Below are positions 1 to 6,713 of a stretch of 64,000 nucleotides of DNA, piece by piece. Below the pieces are notes generated by a model. That model saw nothing but the letters and a program-made list of their open reading frames with translations, was not told where the DNA came from and made no database searches. Both the position numbers and the translations under genes were made by a program. The stretch is taken from positions 208,774 through 272,773 of the forward strand of contig NZ_QRDV01000006.1 of NCBI RefSeq assembly GCF_003386165.1. The letters are read 5' to 3'. Source of the DNA: Winogradskyella eximia. GTDB lineage: Bacteria > Bacteroidota > Bacteroidia > Flavobacteriales > Flavobacteriaceae. Each line of letters starts with the position of its first letter. The stretch's first letter is position 1.

Positions 1-268
1 AAGCTACTGTGACATCTGCATTGACCACTACAATGGCTTTTTTCTCGGCAGACAAATAATCTCCAAAAATTCCTTTTGAGTTTTTATAGGTAAATACCTC
101 ACTAAAATGGCCTTCAGTAACCACTAGCTTACCAACATTTTTAATCTGCTCTTGAATTAAAGCTGTACTTTCTTTTAGTACAATTTTATCTTCTTGTTTG
201 TCTTCACAATATTTAAACGTGAATAAGACAACTAATGTAATAATGACTCCAAATAGTATTTTTCGCAT
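1..268 (-). CDS. DUF4230-like membrane-anchored protein (5' part only)
   Basis: The reverse strand reads from an ATG at 268 to the window edge without a stop, giving 89 codons of the N-terminus. The protein starts with MRKILFGVIITLVVLFTF, a single hydrophobic anchor, followed by a charged stretch and then a region with the motif LVVTEGHFSEVFTYK. This matches my memory of the DUF4230 family, whose function is unknown; the soluble part would lie outside the cytoplasm. The C-terminal part is outside the window. A decayed copy of this gene start is present about 1.1 kb away at 1310-1396. Family assignment is from recall of the motif. Confidence 0.8.
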   Translation of the reverse strand, partial: MRKILFGVIITLVVLFTFKYCEDKQEDKIVLKESTALIQEQIKNVGKLVVTEGHFSEVFTYKNSKGIFGDYLSAEKKAIVVVNADVTVA

Positions 269-440
269 ATGCTAATTTAAATATTAAAAAAGAACTAATA
301 CTTATGGCTCTGTAATTTTATGAAAAATCTTCAATTTAACATCGATATAATTGTGACTCATTAGGATTGAAGGTGTCTAAATATTGAGACATTATAATTA
401 AATAATTCTTTTAAAACTTAATTAATCCACAACAAACGTA

Positions 441-1133
441 ATGAACAAAAGTTTTCCCTCATTAATATTATTGATTTCTTCCTTTTTGATGCAAGGCCAG
501 CAAATAACTTTTCAAAAAAACATTAATTTCCAGGCTAGAGAATTAGAACAAAGTCTCAATAAAAATCGTGATAGTTTATATTTAGAAAGCGATAAAATTA
601 TTTACCAGGTTGATATATTTAATGATAACTATTCGAAAAGCATTAGTGTAAATGGTAATGAATCTGTAATCGATCTTGACACTTTACCAGCAGGTAAATT
701 TATTATACAAGCCAGATTAAAGCGCAAATGGATTGTTATGTATTTAGTGAAAAATGAAGCTACGGAAATTTCTGAAAAATCCATAATCGTTGCTGAAGCC
801 AGTAAAGATCAAAATTCCGATAATAATACTTCAGTAAAAAAGTTAACTAAAAAAAGAACTGGATTTTGGGTTGTACATGAGAGTATTACAGGTTCAGGAT
901 CTACCAAATCGATGGGTTTTAAAAATAAAGAAGAGGTCTCTAGACTTATCGCCAAGAATAAAGCAGAATTAAACACAGCAATCGCTATGAACAATAAATT
1001 GGTTGTATATGAGGTCTATAATACTTCTCAATTTATGCGCAATCAGTTTAAAAATCCTTCATATTTTAAATCTTCGGAATCTAAGGCCTTTAATGTTGTA
1101 CCTTATTATTCATCGACTTCATATTCTATTTAA
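441..1133 (+). CDS. Secreted protein of unknown family, paralogue 1 of 3
   Basis: I do not recognise this family. The 230-residue product has an N-terminal signal peptide (MNKSFPSLILLISSFLMQ) and two modules shared with the next two genes. The N-module (about residues 24-105) contains ARELEQSLNKNRDSLYLES and a segment ending in PAGKFIIQARLKRKW. The C-module (about 145-225) starts near GFWVVHES and contains YEVYNTSQFM and VVPYYSS. Between them lies a short polar linker. The gene starts at an ATG with no overlap to the divergent DUF4230 gene. Predicted periplasmic or secreted location is inference from the signal peptide. No enzyme motif is visible. Confidence 0.85.
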   Translation: MNKSFPSLILLISSFLMQGQQITFQKNINFQARELEQSLNKNRDSLYLESDKIIYQVDIFNDNYSKSISVNGNESVIDLDTLPAGKFIIQARLKRKWIVMYLVKNEATEISEKSIIVAEASKDQNSDNNTSVKKLTKKRTGFWVVHESITGSGSTKSMGFKNKEEVSRLIAKNKAELNTAIAMNNKLVVYEVYNTSQFMRNQFKNPSYFKSSESKAFNVVPYYSSTSYSI

Positions 1134-1629
1134 TATAAATTATAACTCATAATTGTATCTGCATTCGTAATTATAGTAGTTTACTATGCCTTCTAATAGA
1201 TCAGCAAAAACAGTTTAAGATTTTTTACAGGTAACTACTTGTCTAAAATAAGCTTATGTAAAAGCTTGTATTATTAATCTAATTTAGTTTTAGAGGTTGA
1301 CACTCTTAATGTGCAATTTCGCCTTCTTTTTTATCTTAATAATATTTAAAATTCATCATAGAATAGATGTAAAAATGATTCCAAATATTATTTTTTAACT
1401 AGGTTGATTTTAAATAATTACAAGATAATATATGCTAATTTACGTATAATTAAATCCTGTTTTTTTGCCGTATGTCGTGCATGAGGGTGTATAGTCTATA
1501 AAAAATGCAACATATCTTAAATCTATAATAGTTCTGTTGTAAGGTTATAACTTAGTCCCAATTACAAGTAAAACTAGCTGCATTAAGTATGTTGTTTTTG
1601 TAATTCCCTCTAATCTAAAAGTGACTATT
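1134..1629. other. 496-bp intergenic region between paralogues 1 and 2
   Basis: No intact gene is visible on either strand. The region holds the DUF4230 remnant at 1310-1396 and the shared 13-mer at 1430-1442. The remaining sequence is A+T rich. I found no convincing TAnnTTTG promoter with a -33 element and no strong terminator. Confidence 0.6.
1310..1396 (-). pseudogene. Decayed copy of the DUF4230 gene start
   Basis: Hand alignment against 178-263 shows two ungapped blocks: 181-217 with 1314-1350 (30 of 37 identical) and 230-263 with 1362-1395 (28 of 34), separated by about 12 poorly matching bases. On the reverse strand the remnant reads KIIFGIIFTSIL and then two consecutive stops, compared with KILFGVIITLVV in the intact gene. 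The start codon is gone. A further exact 13-base match, ATATGCTAATTTA, lies upstream of both copies (267-279 and 1430-1442), with about 34 extra bases between it and the remnant here. This is a gene fossil of about 90 bases. Confidence 0.72.
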
Positions 1630-2400
1630 ATGACGAAGAACATATGCACTCTACTTATCCTATTCGCGACTTTAATTAATTATGGTCAGAATTTTACATT
1701 AATAAAAAATAACAATCCAAAAGCTAAAGAATTAAAGCATAGTTTAAACCAGACTAAGGATAGTTTATTGTTAGGTTCTGACACTAAGATTCTTCATGCT
1801 GAAATTTTTAATGAAGATTTTGAAAAGATTGTTCTCATAGATGGTTTTAAAGCTCAAATCTCATTAGAACACATACCAGAGGGTAAATTTGTTGTCGAAG
1901 TTAAATTGGCTGATAAAGTTATAATTATGGGATTGATGCGTTACGACATTCATACTGATGAAGCTAATTCTGAGATGTCAGATAAAAACCATACTATAGC
2001 AGAAGGAAAAGGTATGATGTTAGATGAATCTTTAAATGTCATAAAAACAGTGCCTAATAAAAGTATTGTATTCATTTTAACAGGTTCTAATGCAAAACAG
2101 CAAACTAAGAAAAATCAAAAATTTTATTGGGTAGTAACCAAGGTTAATAATGAAAGCGGATCTTGCAAAACCATGAAATTGATGGATGAAGAAGCTGTAG
2201 GAAGATTGATTTTAAGGCATAAACAAGAATTAAACAGCGTATCTGGTAAATTAAATGAATTAACGGTTTGGGAGGTTTATAACACCACAGAATTCATGGA
2301 GCATCAGATGACTAATCCTAATTTTTTCTATTCATTAACGTCAGATTTATTTAATACAACACCGTATTATTCTACACATGCTAAAGTTGCAAACCTCTAG
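1630..2400 (+). CDS. Secreted protein of unknown family, paralogue 2 of 3
   Basis: The product is 256 residues from the ATG at 1630; an in-frame GTG nine bases earlier is a less likely start. It has a signal peptide (MTKNICTLLILFATLINYGQ), then the N-module shared with its neighbours (AKELKHSLNQTKDSLLLGS, IPEGKFVVEVKL) and the C-module (FYWVVTKVNNESGS, ELTVWEVYNTTEFMEHQ, TTPYYSTH). The linker between modules is about 60 residues, longer than in paralogue 1. The frame, spacing and same strand as the flanking paralogues indicate a tandem gene family. Function is unknown and no catalytic motif is visible. Confidence 0.85.
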   Translation: MTKNICTLLILFATLINYGQNFTLIKNNNPKAKELKHSLNQTKDSLLLGSDTKILHAEIFNEDFEKIVLIDGFKAQISLEHIPEGKFVVEVKLADKVIIMGLMRYDIHTDEANSEMSDKNHTIAEGKGMMLDESLNVIKTVPNKSIVFILTGSNAKQQTKKNQKFYWVVTKVNNESGSCKTMKLMDEEAVGRLILRHKQELNSVSGKLNELTVWEVYNTTEFMEHQMTNPNFFYSLTSDLFNTTPYYSTHAKVANL

Positions 2401-2463
2401 TAATCTGTATTTTATTTTTGAAATTTTGTATAAAAAGCGATCTTGAATTTAATTATGAAATTC

Positions 2464-2487
2464 TACAAAAAGAAACGTCTTTTTGTA
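2464..2487 (+). terminator. Perfect A+T-rich hairpin after paralogue 2
   Basis: A 10-base perfect inverted repeat (TACAAAAAGA, loop AACG, TCTTTTTGTA) lies 64 bases after the stop of paralogue 2. The T-run that follows is interrupted (CTGTGTTTTTTG), so it is a weak terminator candidate. Confidence 0.4.
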
Positions 2488-2584
2488 CTGTGTTTTTTGT
2501 TTTATATCGAGTGCTAATGCATGTTAACCATGGAAATAGGTTGTCTATCTAAATTATAAAATAGTAGAAATATATACTTATATC

Positions 2585-2615
2585 TTTGATTTTAACAAGG
2601 AATTGTACATATTTG
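2585..2615 (+). promoter_or_regulatory. Flavobacterial-type promoter for paralogue 3
   Basis: TTTG at 2585-2588 is followed after 19 bases by CATATTTG at 2608-2615, matching the TAnnTTTG -7 consensus at all positions but the first. It lies about 50 bases before the ATG at 2664 and argues against the upstream in-frame TTG at 2586 being the start. Confidence 0.5.
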
Positions 2616-2663
2616 CTTTTTCCTTGTGAAAAAATTGTTTCCCCAAAACAAAAAAACCTACTT

Positions 2664-3671
2664 ATGACAAGACTACTACACACAATTGTATTCTTACTTT
2701 TGACGACCATTACTTATGGTCAAAAATCTACATTATTTCAAAATGTTAATGTTAGAGCAAATGAGCTTGAACACAACCTTAATGAAGCTGGCGATAGCCT
2801 AATTTTTAAATGTGAACGCACGGTTTACGAAGTGGTGATCTTTAATGATGACTTTGAGCGTGTAATAAAGGTAAGAGATACTGAAGCCGTAATTCCAATT
2901 GCTGACATTCCTGTTGGTCGATATATTGTTGAAGCATTGCTAAGTGATAAGTTGATTGTTATTACCTTATTAAGAAACGAGTCTTTTAATTTACCTAAAC
3001 AAGATATTTTGGTTGCTGATAGCTCGGACCTTTTTGGTAAAAAGACAGCACCAAAGAAAGAAGTTGTAGCTAGTATTGAAACATCAATAGAAACCTCTGG
3101 AATAGAAGTGGAGGAAGAAGCTGAAATTATAGCGGAAAATGTGCCTCCATTAAATAATGAGATATTTGGTGAAGAAAGTAATATTAAAAAGACAGATTTA
3201 GCAGTAGCTGGTAAAAAAGCAGAACCTAAACCTACTGTAGCTAAAGTGGAGAAAAGAGCGCCTGTTAAAGCTAAAGCACCTAAAAAGAGTAGCTTATCAT
3301 TATTTAATACAAAATCAGAAACAACCACAAAACCTAAAAGATCAACTAGAGTAGTAGATGCTGCTAGAGCAAATAGAATTGTTAGTACTTATTGGGTTGA
3401 GTATAAAATTAATAATGGCCAAAGTTCACAAAAGATACAGAAATTAGGAGATCAAGAAACTGTTGATAGAATGATTAGGAAGATTGAAATTGACATGAAA
3501 ACCAAAGCAGGTCGATTAAATGAGCTTACAGTTTGGACGGTATATGATCCACCTAAATTTGTAGAACACAAAAGATTAAACAAAACCGATTTTACAAAAG
3601 TAGCTTCAGAGAGTTATAATATGAAGCCTTACTATAAAAAGGTAAATGAAACAGAGGCAAGTGATTTATAA
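2664..3671 (+). CDS. Secreted protein of unknown family, paralogue 3 of 3, with long charged linker
   Basis: The start is taken as the ATG at 2664 (335 residues), which gives a clean signal peptide MTRLLHTIVFLLLTTITYGQ and sits behind a promoter. The N-module (ANELEHNLNEAGDSLIFKC, IPVGRYIVEALLSDK) and C-module (TYWVEYKINNGQ, ELTVWTVYDPPKFVEHK, MKPYYKK) match the two upstream paralogues. The linker between them is about 120 residues. Its first half is rich in Glu (EVEEEAEIIAEN) and its second half rich in Lys, Ala and Pro (KRAPVKAKAPKK), so charge is segregated along it. The three genes thus differ mainly in linker length. Function is unknown. Confidence 0.85.
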   Translation: MTRLLHTIVFLLLTTITYGQKSTLFQNVNVRANELEHNLNEAGDSLIFKCERTVYEVVIFNDDFERVIKVRDTEAVIPIADIPVGRYIVEALLSDKLIVITLLRNESFNLPKQDILVADSSDLFGKKTAPKKEVVASIETSIETSGIEVEEEAEIIAENVPPLNNEIFGEESNIKKTDLAVAGKKAEPKPTVAKVEKRAPVKAKAPKKSSLSLFNTKSETTTKPKRSTRVVDAARANRIVSTYWVEYKINNGQSSQKIQKLGDQETVDRMIRKIEIDMKTKAGRLNELTVWTVYDPPKFVEHKRLNKTDFTKVASESYNMKPYYKKVNETEASDL

Positions 3672-3703
3672 TCACATTTTCTAATAAACACCTTATAGTT
3701 ATA

Positions 3704-3748
3704 AAACAAAAAATCTCAGATTAATTATTAATCTGAGATTTTTTGTTT
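3704..3748. terminator. Bidirectional terminator between paralogue 3 and gldC
   Basis: A 22-base inverted repeat with core AAAAAATCTCAGATTAAT is followed by its complement after one base, with T-runs on both strands. It lies between the converging stops of paralogue 3 (3671) and gldC (3776), so it can serve both. Confidence 0.85.
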
Positions 3749-3775
3749 TCTGATATTAAATGACACGTAATAAAA

Positions 3776-4111
3776 TTACTGTTTAAGTTCTAGTTTCTCA
3801 GCGAAATAATCACAAAAATCTTTCATAGTTGCTGTCATTTTTTCATCTTGAGTTGCTCTTAAAAAGGTATCGCTCATGGTCACTAAAGTTTGATGGAAAA
3901 AAAGCTTCATTTCATCAACAGGCATATCTTTAGTCCATAAGTCTATTTTTAAGGTTTCTTGAGCATTACTGTCCCAAACTGATAACATTATGGCTTTAGC
4001 TTCTTCATTGTCAACATTACCATCTTGTGCCGACCAATTTAATTTTTCTGGCACACGGTTTTCATCAAGTTCTACGTTTAATACGATTTTAGATTTTATA
4101 ACTTTAGACAT
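3776..4111 (-). CDS. gldC: Gliding motility protein GldC
   Basis: This 111-residue soluble protein has the size and sequence character of flavobacterial GldC (start MSKVIKSKIVLNVELDENRVPEKLNWSA given in parts: MSKVIKSKIVLNVELDEN, then VPEKLNWSAQD). In Flavobacterium johnsoniae gldC follows gldB and is known to be needed for full gliding, although it is not strictly essential. Here its ATG overlaps the gldB stop (TAATG arrangement), so the two are translationally coupled. There is no signal peptide. The downstream hairpin at 3704-3748 ends the unit. GldB plus GldC in this order supports the call strongly. Confidence 0.93.
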   Translation of the reverse strand: MSKVIKSKIVLNVELDENRVPEKLNWSAQDGNVDNEEAKAIMLSVWDSNAQETLKIDLWTKDMPVDEMKLFFHQTLVTMSDTFLRATQDEKMTATMKDFCDYFAEKLELKQ

Positions 4112-5085
4112 TATTTTTTTGGTTTAAATTTCGATTTTCTAAATATAATTTCTGGTTCGGTTTGCATAATTGTCATAATGTCTTCGCCTGATGTTTCAGC
4201 ATAAGCTTTTACAATTTGCCATCCTAAATACTGACCTAAACGTCCAGGAGATTCATTATCTAATTCTAAATAAAATTTAGAGAATGGTGCATCTGCTATA
4301 AAACGATTTGGCAATTTAGGATCTGTGTCGTATAAGTGTTCTTTTTCAATGAAATAGCTCCAAATTGGGCTTTCATTTGCTTCTGCCCATTTTAATTGAG
4401 CTTCAGTATATCCTATTTTTTCTGCATCAGACTTAAAAGGAATCATTAGATCTTTAAAGTAGAGTAGTTTTCCAAAATAAATCATTTCATCTAACAACGT
4501 TTTTCTGTTGGTTTGAAACATGTATTTTTTAGCATAACCATTTGTTACATCCGATACTATTTGGCTTTTTTGCATATTAGCCGTTATATACATTGGGATA
4601 TTTTGATAAAATTCATGTTCTGCACCTAAATAATTATCTAAGGCAATAAGAACTAAGGAGTCATTTACAATCGTTTTATCTCTATATGCTACATCGTTAG
4701 TAAGCGTAATTACACGTGGTGTGGTAAATGTCTTATCGTAGTACTTTAAATGTTGAAATAGGCCTTTTAGCTCTTGTTTTGGTGCACTGAAATCTGAGAA
4801 TTTATTTTGAACTTCTGCTAACAATTCATTTTGCATTGTATCATTAATTCTCTGAATCCAAATAGAATCTGGCACATGTTTAGAAAATAAAAAGGGATAA
4901 GCGCTCTTTAGCCTTGGTAAATCTTTAGGTTGTGCTTCTGAGAAAGCTTTATCAAAACGTTCTACGGTAAAATCTGCTTCAATATTTGCAATTTCTTTTT
5001 CAACTTTAGACTCCTCATCACAAGACAGAAGCATAAATCCGACTATTAATAAAACGTAAAATTTGATATGCATTTGGCAAAACAT
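4111..5085 (-). CDS. gldB: Gliding motility lipoprotein GldB
   Basis: From the ATG at 5085 the product is 324 residues; an ATG at 5073 is an alternative start four codons in. It has a lipoprotein signal (FYVLLIVGFMLLSC, lipid-bearing Cys followed by DEES), then a soluble domain beginning IEADFTVERFDKAF and containing GRLGQYLGWQIVKAYAE. GldB is a lipoprotein required for flavobacterial gliding. A longer reading frame extends to a TTG at 5124, but that codon is inside the TAnnTTTG promoter box, so I reject it. The gene overlaps gldC by one base and is divergent from nadE, with only 73 bases between their start codons. Confidence 0.93.
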   Translation of the reverse strand: MFCQMHIKFYVLLIVGFMLLSCDEESKVEKEIANIEADFTVERFDKAFSEAQPKDLPRLKSAYPFLFSKHVPDSIWIQRINDTMQNELLAEVQNKFSDFSAPKQELKGLFQHLKYYDKTFTTPRVITLTNDVAYRDKTIVNDSLVLIALDNYLGAEHEFYQNIPMYITANMQKSQIVSDVTNGYAKKYMFQTNRKTLLDEMIYFGKLLYFKDLMIPFKSDAEKIGYTEAQLKWAEANESPIWSYFIEKEHLYDTDPKLPNRFIADAPFSKFYLELDNESPGRLGQYLGWQIVKAYAETSGEDIMTIMQTEPEIIFRKSKFKPKK

Positions 5086-5121
5086 TTTTAATCCTAACTC
5101 GATTCTGTTATTTTTGTTGTG

Positions 5122-5156
5122 CAAAGGTACACTTCTTTGTTTTAAAAACTCAAAAA
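5122..5156 (-). promoter_or_regulatory. Promoter of gldB-gldC
   Basis: On the reverse strand TTTTTG (5156-5151) is followed after 21 bases by TACCTTTG (5129-5122), an exact fit to the Bacteroidota -33/-7 pattern. Transcription would start about 30 bases before the gldB ATG at 5085. The -33 box ends three bases from the nadE ATG, so the two divergent genes share this short segment. Confidence 0.75.
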
Positions 5157-5158
5157 TT

Positions 5159-5947
5159 ATGCAAACTGAAAAGGTCGTAGATTATATTGTAAATTGGTTA
5201 AAAGATTACGCTACAAAAGCTGGTGTCAATGGTTTTGTTATTGGTATTTCTGGCGGAATAGATTCTGCTGTAACTTCAACACTTTGTGCAAAAACCGGTT
5301 TGGATCTTTTATGTATAGAAATGCCTATTCACCAAGCGCCTAGTCATGTCACTAGAGCACAAGAGCATATTGCACAGTTAAAAAAGCGTTTTCCTAATGT
5401 GAAAGATACCGTTGTAGATTTAACGCCTGTGTTTGAAGAATTTAAAACAGAGGTAAGTTTAGAAGGTAAACAAGCGACAGTAGATATGGCTTTAGCCAAT
5501 ACTAGAGCACGTTTACGTATGACTACTTTATATTATCATGCAGGTCTTTTAGGACTTTTAGTTGCAGGTACAGGTAATAAGGTAGAAGATTTTGGTGTCG
5601 GTTTTTATACAAAATATGGCGATGGTGGAGTAGATTTAAGTCCTATAGCAGATTTAATGAAGTCTGAAGTTTATAACATAGGTAAATATCTTGATGTACC
5701 AGAGTCTATTCTTAAAGCCGCTCCTAGTGATGGATTGTTTGGTGATGCACGTAGTGATGAAGATCAAATTGGTGCATCCTATCCGGAATTAGAATGGGCT
5801 ATGCAAATGAAAGATGAGGGTAAAACAGCCGAAGATTTTGAGGGTAGAAAACGTACGGTGTTTGAAATATTTATGCGTTATAATACATCAAACAAGCACA
5901 AAATGATTGCAATACCAGTTTGTGAAATTCCTAATAATTTAAAATAA
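5159..5947 (+). CDS. nadE: NAD synthetase (ammonia-dependent type)
   Basis: The 262-residue product carries the PP-loop ATPase motif SGGIDSAV (residues 31-38) and the later NadE-type motifs TGNKVEDFGVGFYTKYGDGG and DLMKSEVY. It makes NAD from nicotinate adenine dinucleotide, ATP and ammonia in the cytoplasm. The length fits a single-domain enzyme without an amidotransferase domain, so nitrogen would come from free ammonia or a separate glutaminase. The ATG at 5159 is chosen because the longer frame upstream runs through the divergent gldB promoter. No clear terminator follows; the gap to the response regulator is 136 bases. Confidence 0.96.
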   Translation: MQTEKVVDYIVNWLKDYATKAGVNGFVIGISGGIDSAVTSTLCAKTGLDLLCIEMPIHQAPSHVTRAQEHIAQLKKRFPNVKDTVVDLTPVFEEFKTEVSLEGKQATVDMALANTRARLRMTTLYYHAGLLGLLVAGTGNKVEDFGVGFYTKYGDGGVDLSPIADLMKSEVYNIGKYLDVPESILKAAPSDGLFGDARSDEDQIGASYPELEWAMQMKDEGKTAEDFEGRKRTVFEIFMRYNTSNKHKMIAIPVCEIPNNLK

Positions 5948-5993
5948 TAATTGCATTTTAGAGAATAAAACAGCTAATTTATTAATTTTTAAC

Positions 5994-6001
5994 TATTTTT
6001 G
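5994..6001 (+). promoter_or_regulatory. Possible -7 box for the response regulator gene
   Basis: TATTTTTG fits TAnnTTTG exactly and lies 82 bases before the ATG at 6084. No good -33 TTG is at the expected distance, so support is partial. Confidence 0.3.
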
Positions 6002-6083
6002 TATATAACTCTCTACGTTGTATTTAATTACGCTATTAATTGTAAATTATTAACCCTAACCGAAAACCAAAAATACAATTGTC

Positions 6084-6713
6084 ATGATAAATATTTTGAT
6101 TGTTGACAGTCATCCTATCGTTAGAACTGGATTAGAATTATTCTTAAATAGTAAGCCAGATTTTAAAGTTATTGGCAGTTTAGGTAGTGGAATTGAGATA
6201 TTTGAATTTGTACGTCACCACAATGTTGATGTTATTATATCAGAAATCGATTTACCAGAGCTTAATGGTATTACGGCACTTAGAGCTATTAAAAAAGAAA
6301 ACAAGTCTGTAAATGTTTTGATGTTTAGTCATCAGCCTGAAGAAATTTACGCTATTAGCACGCTTAAAGCTGGAGCTTCGGGTTACTTAAATAAAACTGC
6401 TAGTGTTGATGAAATTGAAGCTGCTGTGCGAAAAATTAGTACAGGAGAAACATCACTTAGTGAGAAAATGGATAAGCATTTTCGATATGAAGATACACGA
6501 AAGAGCAGAAGTCGTATGTTTAAAAAGCTGTCAACTAGAGAAGTTGAAGTTTTAAAGCTACTTTCTATAGGTAGAAAAAATAAAGAAATTGCACAAGAAT
6601 TAGATATTAACGAAAAAACAGTGAGCACTTATAAAGCTAGATTGTTTAAAAAGCTTAATGTAACTAATATTGTAGATTTAATTCATCAAGCTAAGCATCA
6701 TAACTTAACATAA
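6084..6713 (+). CDS. LuxR/NarL-type response regulator with atypical receiver
   Basis: The 209-residue protein has a receiver domain (about 1-120) and a LuxR-type helix-turn-helix (about 145-205, with LSTREVEVLKLLSIGRKNKE). The receiver has the normal fold markers, including K104 in GYLNKTAS, but its acidic pocket is altered. The first motif is VDSHP rather than VDDHP (S9 in place of Asp). The position that normally holds the phosphorylated Asp is E54 (IISEIDLP). A Ser (S82) occupies the usual Thr/Ser position. It therefore may act without phosphorylation. No histidine kinase gene is adjacent. It converges with dnaG with no gap between the two stop codons. The target genes are not visible. 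Confidence 0.9.
   Translation: MINILIVDSHPIVRTGLELFLNSKPDFKVIGSLGSGIEIFEFVRHHNVDVIISEIDLPELNGITALRAIKKENKSVNVLMFSHQPEEIYAISTLKAGASGYLNKTASVDEIEAAVRKISTGETSLSEKMDKHFRYEDTRKSRSRMFKKLSTREVEVLKLLSIGRKNKEIAQELDINEKTVSTYKARLFKKLNVTNIVDLIHQAKHHNLT

Noticed and set aside
2586..2663. A 26-residue N-terminal extension of paralogue 3 from TTG 2586
   Set aside because: The TTG is part of the -33 box and the signal peptide begins cleanly at the ATG at 2664.
2825..3328. 167-codon open frame on the reverse strand inside paralogue 3
   Set aside because: It is a shadow of the Lys/Glu-rich coding region: no start context, no family likeness, and it lies wholly inside a real gene.
5086..5124. A longer gldB reading frame starting at TTG 5124
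   Set aside because: The TTG is part of the TACCTTTG promoter box, and the lipoprotein signal starts properly only from the ATG at 5085 or 5073.
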